The notes under the pieces are model-generated. The model searched no databases. It was not told the DNA's origin and was given only the letters and a program-made list of their open reading frames with translations. This document shows positions 46,572 through 56,911 of a stretch of DNA of 64,000 nucleotides, piece by piece. A program made the translations under genes and the position numbers. Position 1 is the stretch's first letter. Every line of letters starts with the position of its first letter. This stretch comes from Usnea hakonensis (taxonomy: Eukaryota; Ascomycota; Lecanoromycetes; Lecanorales; Parmeliaceae): contig BLJB01000026.1 of the NCBI GenBank assembly GCA_013423325.1, forward strand, positions 434,001 through 498,000, written 5' to 3'.

Positions 46572-48931
46572 ATGGATCCTCTTTCAATCACCGTTAGCCT
46601 AATAGCTATCGCAGGTGCGATCAAATGTACTGGAAAAATTGTAGCGGCATTTCGAAACCTTCCTGATAGACCAAAAGAGCTGGGACGCCTTCTCAGCGAG
46701 ACAGACGAGTTGCATGATATTCTTCTTCAAATCTCCTCGGTGGTCGATAATTTCAGGCTCGATGCCGCATCCAGAGATGATATCTACCGATGCCGAACGA
46801 TAGAATGGATAGGAGAGCAGGTTAGAAAAGCGGACGAGTCTATGATAGAGCTCGACAGACTTGGTCAGATATGCTCCAAGACGTCTAGCTCAGGCCAAAT
46901 TGAGTGTTCGAGAAAGAAGTGGCAGCAAAACCGCGCAAAAGCAGCGACTTTGCTATCAGATCTCCGATCAACACGAGGAAAGCTCCTCAGTAGTCTAGCT
47001 ATTATCAACTTGTGGGTATTTTTTATTGCATCATCCTTGACGTCATCCTCCTCTTCGGTCTTAGATTGCAGGAAGCGCAGGTACTGCTTCTGTCAATACG
47101 CGACGCTGCAGCTGACGTCCTGTCCCTAAAGGTCTTCAACTATACGCCTAGAGAACTCCACTAGAGAAGTCGTATTCGGTCAGCAACAGGCTATCCAGAT
47201 TCTATCAATTCTCGTGGGGCAAATGACAGCGCACACTTCACCTGTTCGAAGAGAAACATCAGGTACTCATGGCGAGATAGGGGAACAGGAGAGAGGCCAG
47301 TCTGAGAATAGAAATCCAACTGCTGGGCCCGTCGCACAGTCTGCCGATATACGAATTACAGAAAGTGATACTGAAGTCCACCAACAGGACCCCTCAGTCC
47401 CAACGAAAACCAAGTCCCCTGATGACTTCGATTTCGCAAGAGTATGGCAGCGGGCTTACCAGGGGAAGCAGTGCTCACCATGGTGCAGCTGTGCCTGCCA
47501 TTCTCGGAAGACTTTTTCCTTGTCATCGCATTTTGGCACTTTATCGGGCTACATTTCGGGCGTATCTTCGCTGGTGCATCGGTGCGCTGAGCATAGTTGC
47601 AAACGCCCAAGTAGTCCTGCTGGCAGTATCGTTTATCGGTTCCCTGACTGGTTCTGGGACCGTCTGTTCACGATAACGATGAAAAGCACCCCTGTCTGTG
47701 GCCCTGAAATCAACATCAGATTTCCGAGAGTGGCCACGTCGTCAAAGCTGTTCCTCTTTGCTATGCATGGAGACACAAAAGGAGTACAACATCTTTTTTC
47801 CGAAGGTACCGCAACCCCTTGGGATGTTAACGAGCGTGGGTCGTCCGTGCTTTACGTGAGTCTCAAGCTTTAAACCTTCAATTTCCTCTTTGTCTGTGCA
47901 TTATGATCTCTCGTTGTGTATATGAACTTCAGCTCTTTAATGACTGACGACAGTTTGCTGCTATCTCGGGTGATGCTAGTCTTTGCAAATTTCTCATAGC
48001 GCAAGGCGCCGACCCTCAATTTGAAAATCAATATCACACGTAAGTCAGACCTGGATTGCCACTTAGATGTGTTGACTGATTCGATTCCATCAGGTCTCCG
48101 GTATCCCTTGCCTGGGAACGTATCCTTTCGAAGCTGATAAAGCCCGATGACGCTGCTGACTTTGCCGTTGCCTTTGGCCACCTAGACTATATTAACACTT
48201 TGCAATTCAAACCCTTACACAAAGTCGTGCTCGGGCTCGTTCCACTTCCTCTGGGACCTCTACTCGACTGCTCTACCTCAGACATCAATGTCCGGGACCG
48301 AGAAGGTCGGACTAGTCTATCATGGGCAATCACGAGAGACGACATCGACTCGTCGAGGCTTCTGCTGGGCCACGGTGCTGACGTCAACAAGGCCAATAAC
48401 CGAGGCTTCAGTCCAATCCATTCCACCAAAAGCCTTCCGAGCCTGAGACTTTTGCTTGATCACAAGGCAGACATTATGTCGAAGACAGAAGTTGGGGCTA
48501 CTCCTCTCCACTTTGTCTCCAGGTCTGGTTATCACGATTTGATAGAGCCGATGATACAAGCCCATGCAGACCCGAATGTCTCGGACGCAGATGATACTCC
48601 GCTCATATGCTCTACTTATGACCATCAGCCTGAATCCACGGACGCTCTTCTCAGGCATGGCGCGGACCCGAACCTTGCGGCTAAGACCTCAGGCATGACG
48701 GCATTACATTTCGCAGTCATTGACAATCAACATGAAATCATTGACCAACTGCTTTCGCATGATGCGCAATGTACCATTAAGGCGGACAAAGAGCGAAATA
48801 TCATCCACCTGGCAGCGATCTATGGAGACAATGCAACAATGAACATTCTCAGTCATAAGAGGCTGACGGGAGTAGATCCAGGGGCGAAGGATTCCATGGG
48901 CAAGACCGCCCGAGAATATCTCGAGGAGTGA
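46572..48931 (+). CDS. Ankyrin-repeat protein with fungal N-terminal signalling-type domain
   Basis: Exons 46572-47011, 47065-47131, 47184-47855, 47954-48039, 48094-48931; 700 aa to the first stop. The N-terminus MDPLSITVSLIAIAGAIKCT is the helical domain found at the start of many fungal NLR-like and ankyrin proteins. A Cys-rich stretch (CSPWCSCACHSRK) and YRFPDWFWDRL follow, then at least five ankyrin repeats with LLLGHGADVNKANNRG-type cores. TGA at 48929-48931 is followed in the same frame by 44 more codons (AFMTLLDTI, LSPETFHDAVEEL) that resemble the normal C-terminus of this family, ending at TGA 49064-49066. So the protein is either truncated by a recent mutation or made by readthrough. 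Confidence 0.75.
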
Positions 48932-49691
48932 TCTGACGAAAGCGCGGCGGATGCTGTGAAAGATGCCTTCATGACCCTGCTTGACACGATTTCAGCAAGC
49001 AGAGCACCTCAGCAGCAAGAAGGCCTGTCTCCTGAAACTTTTCACGATGCCGTTGAAGAGTTATGACTCAAAGAACGGACACCATGGAGATCACATTGCA
49101 TTCCTGCTTGCTCATTATCAATCAGTATCTGCATCAATTGAATGCTAATGACCCTTTCACTATATTAAGTAACCATTCATGAATGGCAGTCCGTCATAGG
49201 GCAGAGACGCTTTTGCACTGGACATTTTCATTACGGAGGCGGAAGGAAAGGGTCTAGGAAATAGAACATGGTACGAATCTACCATTGAGTGTGTCATGAG
49301 CGTTCCTAAGCTTATTTAGTAATGTGGCAAGAATGGTATACCTAAAGCTAGTAGGGGTCTTCCCCTAAGTGACAAGATAACAAGTTGCGGCTTGCTCTTC
49401 GTAAGAATTCAAGATTTCTAGTTATTTCGTTCTTCTATGCAATAGAAGGCTCGACTTCAAAGTTCACAAAGAGAGCACTTAGTTCTATCGACTCAATCTT
49501 ATACTCGTATTGGAACCTAGCACATCGAAGGAGCCCATGCCGGACACCTGACCGCTTCCTTTGGGTCGCCCTACCAGTAGACGCAAACTTTGAACAGTTC
49601 AAGATAAGACTGATGCGCATGATAACCATTCTTGCGTGCGAGGGGGTCATAGGAAATAGATCAGCCCAGCTGAGTATCACCTTCCCGCTTA
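48932..49691. other. Intergenic region after the ankyrin gene
   Basis: 48932-49066 holds the open C-terminal extension noted for the ankyrin gene. The remainder shows no gene; ORFs at 49385-49863 are antisense to the WW gene region. Confidence 0.5.
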
Positions 49692-50165
49692 TCAAAGCTT
49701 CGCATGCAATGGGGATGAGGCCACTGGTCGATTCGGTGACTTTGGACCCTCCGAAGTTGATTCTCCGTTCTGCGTCTCGCCACTTTCCATTGCACTCGAT
49801 GAGTCGTCCGGCTTTGGGATCGAGTCTTGACCTTGGGTGATGGTCGAGCGAGGGTCCTCCCACGTGGTGATTTTTGTATTGTGGTCAACAAAGTAGGTTC
49901 TTCCACGCTCTGTCTGGCGTATTTCCCATCCGTTCGGCAAACCGACTGTCAAAGTCCCGGCTCCATGATGACGGGGATCCTCAAAAGTCGTGGTCTTTGT
50001 GTTGTGGTCAATATAGTACGTTTCCCCTGCCTCTGTTTGACCTTTCTCCCATCCATTCGGCAAAAGAACTGAGCGGGGGTCAAACCACGAGGAGGTCCTT
50101 CGGTTATGGTCGACAAAGTACACTTTTCCGTCATCTGCGAGACGTGACTCCCATCCTGGTGGCAT
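49692..50165 (-). CDS. Triple WW-domain protein
   Basis: Single exon, 157 aa. Three WW domains in a row, each beginning (L)PxGWE and ending (W/F)xDPR, with VDHN or IDHN in the middle strand. In WW2 the second signature Trp is Phe (TTTFEDPR), which may weaken ligand binding. A Ser/Pro/Glu-rich tail follows. WW domains bind PPxY-type peptides. The array resembles that of Rsp5/Nedd4 ligases, but no HECT domain follows, so it is an adaptor-like or fragmentary protein. The frame is open 16 codons upstream of the ATG without a clear splice acceptor. Confidence 0.7.
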   Translation of the reverse strand: MPPGWESRLADDGKVYFVDHNRRTSSWFDPRSVLLPNGWEKGQTEAGETYYIDHNTKTTTFEDPRHHGAGTLTVGLPNGWEIRQTERGRTYFVDHNTKITTWEDPRSTITQGQDSIPKPDDSSSAMESGETQNGESTSEGPKSPNRPVASSPLHAKL

Positions 50166-51254
50166 TGACTCCAGCTGTGGTCCTGATGCTTTCTCAGGGT
50201 CAGTCGAACGTTATTCGGTTTCAAGTGCATCCGTGCATGGGTTCTCACGATGCTCCATTCTTCCGCGATAGACAAATTGTATGATTTGATCCAATGCAAC
50301 AAGAGTGAAAAACATGGAAACTCTGGTTAGAAGATTCCCGGTGGACGATGCGCAATTGTCAGGGAATGAACCATGTATCGAGTAACGATATCAATGGTAT
50401 CATATGAAGCGAATGATAACTATGTAGAAGAAGAAAAGACTTCACACCGGGATGCCAAGACTATTTGGGCTTGGCGCACTAACCGAATCGGGCCTAAACA
50501 GGCTGCAGGCTGCAGTGTGTCAACGGAATAGTGTACTTTATATAAACTTGCGCGTGATAGGGTAAAAAGACTGGATAACGGCAAGCTTTACCGAGCCATG
50601 CAGTACCTATCTTATATGACGATTAGGCAGACACAGGCTCAGCGTCTTATTAGTAGGCTGACAGTCAGCAAGGGATGTCAGCACTCAGCGCCCTCCTCAC
50701 CTGAATTTGTATGCGAGGATCACCGAAAATCTATCATATATGTATTCGTCCTGACTGATAATTCTTTAAGGTTGTGTAGGTCCGCTATAGCACGTAACGC
50801 TCGAGTTGAGAGGAAGTACTATAAAATTTCAAGGCAATCTGAATAGTTCATTCTTCGAACGTATTTAGTGTCGCTCTACGATGTAAACGACGAACAAGAG
50901 CGCTTCTCACGTAGTAACTTAGGTAGGTAGGTGGGGAATTGCTGGAGGTGTGTGCTAAGAAATCGGGATACTCTAGCTCCATTTCGAACAATCTAGGCCT
51001 TTGTATGGAGCGCCTAGGTCGATCATCAGGGCAAGCATCAAGCGTTCAATCATGCGCAATTCAACATGCAAGATACCGACATGTCAGTGCTGGGATACGT
51101 TGCACCAACTATCTTTGAAGGCTGACATCCTCCGTCAGAAATCGAATTTAGTATCATGTCATCCCAAGTTGCTTTCAACCGCTCAGTCTAACGCCCTGCA
51201 CCTCTGACTGTGTGCCCAACACCGCTAGAAAGCGTAGTCTTTCTAACTTACTAG
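50166..51254. other. Intergenic region with a dispersed repeat
   Basis: Contains repeat copy A (50384-50452) and a TATA-like ACTTTATATAAAC (about 50533). Unidentified 5' exons of the next gene may lie at 51000-51200. Confidence 0.45.
50384..50452. repeat. Dispersed repeat, copy A
   Basis: Shares AACGATAT..A.TGGTATCATATG, then TATGTA..GAAGAA and GATGCCAAG in the same order with a segment at 56484-56581. TGGTATCA is also the start of the initiator-tRNA primer site of Copia-type LTR retrotransposons, so a solo LTR remnant is possible; LTR termini were not identified. Confidence 0.5.
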
Positions 51255-52904
51255 TACCGATTACCCGATAATGACATTTTTTTAATATGTACAAAGTGCT
51301 ACGAGGACAAGCTCTGCTCGACTCGCTTCGCAAGTCTGCTAAGATGCGATTACCTTGACTTTGGGCCTGGAAGCGAAGCAACTTGTGACTTCAGTACGCC
51401 TCGGATAGATTCCTTGCTAGAACAGGCCATTTCGTCGAACGACTTTCAGCCACTGCGCTCGTTTGCAAAGCGAATACTCAACATCAAATCTTGCCAAGGC
51501 ATCCAAGGCATCAAAGGCGGCAACAATGTGATCTGGTTCAAGCCAGTCAATGACGACATTTCGGGCTTTGTTTGTTGCGAAGCATGCTACGAGAATGTAG
51601 TTTTGGGCACCAACTTTGGGCCTCAATTTGTACCGCACCCTCAGCGGCAACCGGCGGATGCGGTATGGTCCTGTGATCTTGCAATACCGTATCTAAAGCA
51701 CAGTCTACAGGAGTACGCGCGGAGCGCAGATTGGGGTAATTTTGCGCAAGCAGCCCGCCACAGAATGTCGCTTCCCACATGCGTGAGAGATGTGCCTACG
51801 CTGGTATCCGCGAAAAGATGGTACAACACGGTGAGACCGTCGCCGATCCACGATATGACTCTATGTGAAGCTTGCTACCTCGACCGCGTCGGCTGGCAGA
51901 GAAACGTGGCGCAGCATTTCGCTCCAATAGCATTCGGTCTGCACGACTTTGCTTCCCAAGTGATCTGCGATTTCAAGCCTGTTCCAATGGATGCTTGTTC
52001 CGACATACTGCTGCCTCATGGTATGTTCGAGAAGTGGCATCGTCTCGCAAGCTCAATAATATCGAAGCCGACATGCAGCAAAGAGGGTATCGTTGATGGC
52101 GAGTGGTATGGCCTGCACGATCGGACTGATGTTACTCGGAACGTCGAGAATTTCGACCTCTGTGCTACATGCCACACGGGCTGGAACCAAAGCGCCGACC
52201 TAGATCACCTTTTCTGCCGCCTGAATTATCCTCCAGGGACGACACGAGTATGTGACTTCAACCCTTCGGGTCCCCGATACTCCAAATACATCAACAAATG
52301 GAATCAGATGTACTTGACTCGTGATCCGAATTCCTTCATAGATTATGTTTCTCGGGTCGCGTCGCTGCCGGATTGCCAGGGCACCCGCCGCCTCGAGAAT
52401 GCCAACTGGTACGGCGACAGCGACGCCTCATTGCTCATCTGCCCTTGCTGCTTTGAGGAAGCCGTTCGCGGTACCCACTTCGCCTCGGTCTTCCCGCTCC
52501 AGAACACGCCACTGCCCGCCGGGCACCACTGCTCGCTCTACTCAGCACGCATGCGCAACAAATACGCCGAGGCCTGCGAGCAAAGGTCTCTAGACTCGCT
52601 CCTCGGCTTCGCGTCCCAGCGCGAGCAGATTTATCAGCAGACCGTTCCACATATCGAAAGCTTCATCGCCAGTCAGCGGCAGAAGCAAGAGTTGCTCAAA
52701 ATTGCGGGCACGACGAGATCCAATGCCATAGCGTCGCAATCTCTTTACAACGCGTTTACGGGAGGACCTCCGATTGTCCACAATTTCAGTCACAACATCG
52801 TGCTACACACCCTCAACTACGAGCAACAGCGGAGGGACCTGCAATACGACCCCCGGAAACCGAGGATGATGCAGCTGGAGCAAAGGTGGAAGGAAGTAGA
52901 GTAA
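51255..52904 (+). CDS. Cysteine-module repeat protein (partial 5' end)
   Basis: The exon opens after an acceptor with branch CTAAC (ends ACTTACTAG) and is open for 549 residues; the upstream exon with the ATG was not resolved. The protein is about four to five copies of a module of roughly 110-130 residues: an aliphatic-Cys-x2-Cys-(Y/H)-(E/L) pair (ICTKCYED, VCCEACYENV, LCEACYLDRV, LCATCHTGW, ICPCCFEEAV), then an F..F/L segment, then a single Cys-Asp-Phe-type motif (TCDFST, ICDFKP, VCDFNP), then a helical linker and Pro-x-Cys. The pattern suggests repeated small metal-binding or disulfide-knot units. The last 100 residues are Gln-rich and helical. Family unknown to me; no signal peptide seen. 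Confidence 0.65.
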   Translation, partial: YRLPDNDIFLICTKCYEDKLCSTRFASLLRCDYLDFGPGSEATCDFSTPRIDSLLEQAISSNDFQPLRSFAKRILNIKSCQGIQGIKGGNNVIWFKPVNDDISGFVCCEACYENVVLGTNFGPQFVPHPQRQPADAVWSCDLAIPYLKHSLQEYARSADWGNFAQAARHRMSLPTCVRDVPTLVSAKRWYNTVRPSPIHDMTLCEACYLDRVGWQRNVAQHFAPIAFGLHDFASQVICDFKPVPMDACSDILLPHGMFEKWHRLASSIISKPTCSKEGIVDGEWYGLHDRTDVTRNVENFDLCATCHTGWNQSADLDHLFCRLNYPPGTTRVCDFNPSGPRYSKYINKWNQMYLTRDPNSFIDYVSRVASLPDCQGTRRLENANWYGDSDASLLICPCCFEEAVRGTHFASVFPLQNTPLPAGHHCSLYSARMRNKYAEACEQRSLDSLLGFASQREQIYQQTVPHIESFIASQRQKQELLKIAGTTRSNAIASQSLYNAFTGGPPIVHNFSHNIVLHTLNYEQQRRDLQYDPRKPRMMQLEQRWKEVE

Positions 52905-53755
52905 ATGGGTATCACTATTACTTTCAGCAATCATCAAAATGTGTGCATTGTGCCAATGTATCAGGATCCGCACTACTCCAGTCAATACCGTCACCTCGTA
53001 CGAGAGGATGATTTTGTAAAAAGGAAAACGTCACTTACGACCATCGTACGATACTTTACAGATCCATGACAAATTCGGTTCCCTCTGCGAAAGACATACA
53101 ACATAGTCTTGACAAGTTCACAGAATATTAAAATTACCCCATTTCCATTCTTGGACACACTAGCTTGCCGCCCCAGATTTCGCGTTCCCGATAAGATCTT
53201 GTCTAACCTAGATGAGCGGCGCTAGTCATGCAATTCAAAAGGAGTCGCCCCCAGATCCAATATTAGGTAATGTCTATCAAGATCTGGCCACTGTATAAAC
53301 TTCCAACCATGTTCTCTACCAACAACCACTATTTCGGATCCTGGGGTACCATCTGCCGTTTCGACCGTACTGTTGGAAATGTACCCAGTTTGCTCTTCCG
53401 GTGCCTTGGCAGGATGCAGCTAGCTAGGTAAGTAGGCAGCACGTGGTATTTTGTCTTGCCGCTAGTGTCTGTCTCGGTCATCCTTGACCGTTGCTTTTAA
53501 CGTGTCCGGAATCGGGAAATCTTTACTTGCATTAATGTTGACGGTAGGAATTGTGGCTGGCCAATGGAGCCCGCCGAGCAACGGACGAAATGCTACCAGA
53601 GGAAATTGTTGCTATAAAGGCATGTCTTTCTGGTCATTTCTCTAAAATTTGTTCAAGTCGCAAATTGTGTAGCTTGTCTTGCTGCGTAGCAACATCCCAC
53701 TCTTTCAGTCCTTCGGGAAACCCTACTTTCGTTTAGAATATAAATCACGATCATT
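52905..53755. other. Intergenic region
   Basis: 3' flank of the cysteine-module gene and promoter of the secreted protein. A TAGGTAAGTAGG word occurs near 53426. No gene is seen. Confidence 0.5.
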
Positions 53756-55946
53756 ATGTACACTCCTTTCGTTATCGCCGCTCTTGCGGCTCTTACATCG
53801 GCGCTTCCATCTCCGCAATTGATTGATCTAGTCGCTATTGGACAGTATCCCGATTCTGTTCGCGTGAAAGCACCTGTCGACATTGTCACAGACGTGGTAT
53901 CGCCAATACCTGCGTCACCCATCAACCCGCTTACCAGTGTCATATCGTCATCAAAGCGGGACGTCGGGGTGGAAAAGCGAGATGGCGATTGTTCCCCCTA
54001 CCCAACAGGTTCTGGTCCCGTACCCTCACCGGATACCGTGGATGCGTTTGAGTCTTTTCCAACATTCGCAGTACATAAAACCCCTTCTCCTCATAAAGAT
54101 CAGGGCTGAAATTTCCAAGGCAATGGCAACCGCCGCCCCATCTCCAGACGGCTATGAGGTTGTTTTTATCAATTCGAACGCCTCCTTGACAGCTTCTGAT
54201 TATATGGGACTTTACACCCTCACCAGCTTCGATACTCTCGGATGCGCTTCGCTATGTGATCAAGCATCTGGCTGCCAAGCATTCAACATGTATATTGAAC
54301 GGGACCCGAGTTTGAATGCTAATGCTGCAAATTGCCCCAATCCACCGAGCACGACTAATTACAAATGTACGCTCTGGGGCGCGCCCGTATCAATGAACGA
54401 AGCGACGAATTTTGGTCAATATCAAGATTCGTTTCAAGTCGTCATTGCTGGCTCTAACGGTATGTAAATCCAATCTACCTACATACTAGCAAGTGCTCTC
54501 TTCTACATGATGTACACCGGCTGACCTTACCCTCAAGCTTACAACAAAGATGCCCCTCCACCAGCTTGCAGTGGCTATCAGGGTCCAACTGAACTAGGAG
54601 GTGCAATTAATGCCCCATCTTCGTCCGGTAGCTACATGGGCTATCAGTACTTTCCCTTCAGTCAGAGCCAAGGCTATAATCCGCAAACATGTGCCGATGC
54701 GTGTAATGTGCAGACGACATATGATAGCCAGCATCCAGCCGCAGACGGTAGTTACATGGCATGCGTGGGTAGTCCGTCTCTTTTGAAGTTTCCCAAGTCT
54801 GACAGCACATAGATCTTCTTCAATGCCTATGTCCTTTCCGAAAACGGCATCCCCCAAGGGCTGTATTGTTCGATGTACAATGAGACATGGGATACGTCTT
54901 ATGGGACAAATTATGGGCAGTACCGGGGAGATGATCGGTATACCGTGTCCCGGTCTTATAGCTACTCGCTTATGTAAGTCGACAGACTTTCTTCGACTTC
55001 CATTCCTTCTGTTCTCATGCTGTATTGCGCTTTATTGGCTTCAAAGATCACTTTGAGTCATCCTCTGCACTTATGGGGATGGGACTTACTCCACTATTGC
55101 CTTCGATATTGCGCTTCCAAAGATGCAGACTTATTGTGCCCAGGTACTAACGAAGTTCTAATTTGTAGCAATGTTCCCGACACTTCTGGGTCATCAAGTT
55201 CGCCGTCTTCCGCCGTTTCATCAGCAGCAGCGGTATCGTCGTCGGTAGCATCATCCACCGCTGCATCATCTACCGCAGCATATTCTACAACAGCATCTTC
55301 GACTGCAACATCTTCGACCGTAGCATCCTCGACAATTTCATCATCGATAACAGCATCCTCCACCAAACCAACCTCGACACCAACACCCTCAACAGCATCA
55401 TCCAAACCCCCAACCTCAACCTCAACCGCATCCCCAACATGCTCAGCCACCGCCCTGGCCTGCCCCACCTTCAAACCCAACCTCCCCTCCTGGTCCATCT
55501 CCAACATCCGCGGCGCCACAACCTACGGCCTCCAGTCCCCCGGCAGCACCCTCAAAAAGACCACCTCCTCCGCATTCTACGCCTCCCTCCTCCCCTCCGG
55601 CACCACCACAACAGCCACCTCCCTCACCCTCTCCCAACCCCTCACCCTCTGCCCCGGCACCAACTACACCGTCAGCATCGACTACGCCTTCGCCAACCTC
55701 GGCGGCGGCACCTGCAGCCTCACAGCCACGTATCCAAACACGGGTTCGGCGTCGAAAAGCCTGAGCGTGCCGATGACGGTGCCAAAGGGCCAGATTGGCG
55801 CGTGGGCGACGACAGGGTGGACGTTCCAGGCGCCGGCTGGGAGCGGACAGGTGTTGGGGTTCGCGTTTGCGTGTTCGGCGGGTGGGTTGCATTTGATTTA
55901 TTTGGATGATGTCAAGGTGGGGGTGTTACAGGGGAATGCTTATTGA
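53756..55946 (+). CDS. Large secreted modular protein (PAN-like, Ser/Thr linker, carbohydrate-binding-like C-terminus)
   Basis: Exons 53756-54070, 54120-54459, 54538-54764, 54813-54973, 55169-55946; 606 aa, phase kept throughout. Signal peptide MYTPFVIAALAALTSALP, then a propeptide-like region with two KR sites (SSKRD, VEKRDG). Next, a cysteine-containing apple/PAN-like region (GCASLCDQASGCQAFNMYIE) and a related one (TCADACNVQTTYDS). A Ser/Thr/Ala-rich linker of about 90 residues, probably O-glycosylated, leads to a C-terminal beta-sandwich with four cysteines and TLCPGTNYTVSIDYAF..LIYLDDVKV, as in galactose-binding-like CBM domains. The 195-nt last intron has GTAAGT and a CTAAC branch. The alternative is two genes split there. 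Likely cell-wall or adhesive; base composition changes sharply in the last exon. Confidence 0.72.
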
Positions 55947-56764
55947 TTGGGGAGTTGGGGGGGGGTGAATGCGGGATGAATAGTAGTCATTTGCGCGGGC
56001 TCTGGATACACGCTCCTTTGATTGTTGGGCGGTTTTGTAAGCGTGAGGTATGTGTAGGAATGTAATGTTTATATCTAATACGAGAGAGAGCAATCAATCC
56101 ACCTCCAGGAAAACAGACAATGGGCTGCCCGTGTTTTTAACTCGCTGCCTCCCAGCCAAGTTCTCTAGTCCGTGTCTATAAAATCTTGCGTCTCCTCAGC
56201 TGTGCGCATAAATCAAAATATACTTGAATTCCCCTGCGCAGGCCTTTTTCCTGTGCTCAGACCCTCTCAGCTTCATACGTAGAAAAATCAGGAACGCGGG
56301 AAAAATTTACATAAGGTACATAATTACAAGTGGATACTGTTCTTGCGTCCTTCGAGGCTGTAGTATAATAAAATCATCTTGTGGGGTTTTCGTAGGTGTC
56401 TCCGTTCGCATTTAATCCACTATGCTATATCGTCCACCGTACTAGGTAGGGTAGTCGGTCCGAGCTGTGCGTGACTGTCATGAAACGATATGAGTGGTAT
56501 CATATGTGGATATAATCTATGTAATAATGTGTGTAGAAGAAAGAGTCCTCCTCATGGCCCGCAATGCCAAGGATGCCAAGGCTCGCTAAGCCCTATGAGG
56601 CTCCGCACATAAGGTATCCTGTGGAGGATATCCGTAACAGTGACTCAATCCACGAATTTTGGCCTGGGAAGTTTGGGAATTGGGAGATCAACGCAAAAAG
56701 AAAACTGATGATGAGGAAGAAGAAGAAGAAGAAGAAGATGAAAAAAGTAAGCGGAATTGAGTAT
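55947..56764. other. Intergenic region with dispersed repeat and GAA microsatellite
   Basis: Contains repeat copy B (56484-56581), a GAA run (about 56715-56737), and the A6 tract (56741-56746) that can end Pol III transcription of the tRNA gene on the minus strand. No gene is seen. Confidence 0.55.
56484..56581. repeat. Dispersed repeat, copy B
   Basis: Second copy of the element at 50384-50452, with the same order of matching blocks and about 15-30 extra bases in the middle. It lies about 180 bases from the tRNA gene, on its 3' side. Confidence 0.5.
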
Positions 56765-56911
56765 TCCGATGCGGGGACTAGCTTGATGTTAACATCAGGC
56801 GCATCGATTCCATTTTTGGGGTATAGCAACATACATCGAACCCCGGCCATCCGCGAACATTAGACTCTCGGTATTGAGAGGCGGATATACTAACCACTAT
56901 ACGACATCGGA
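56765..56911 (-). tRNA. tRNA-Glu(CTC) with anticodon-loop intron and a T-loop insertion
   Basis: Read on the minus strand: TCCGATG (56911-56905) pairs perfectly with CATCGGA (56771-56765). The D arm and A box (TATAGTGGTTAGTAT) are those of tRNA-Glu. Anticodon stem TCCGC/GCGGA encloses CTCTCA with anticodon CTC, interrupted after position 37 by a 19-nt intron (56874-56856) whose GAGAG can pair with the anticodon, as in normal tRNA introns. T stem CGGGG/CCCCG is perfect, but its loop is about 64 nt instead of 7: it starts TTCGAT and then carries about 57 extra bases that include the palindrome TGATGTTAACATCA. An oligo-T terminator lies 18 bases past the end. It is either an insertion-inactivated gene or an unusual twice-interrupted one. 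Confidence 0.75.

Noticed and set aside
47072..47214. Apparent frameshift in the ankyrin gene
   Set aside because: A 52-nt intron (47132-47183, GTCTTC..GGTCAG) restores phase, so no frameshift is needed.
55443..55909. Long overlapping ORFs on both strands over the secreted protein's last exon
   Set aside because: Low-complexity shadows caused by strong base skew; only the spliced frame shows domain-like sequence and conserved cysteines.
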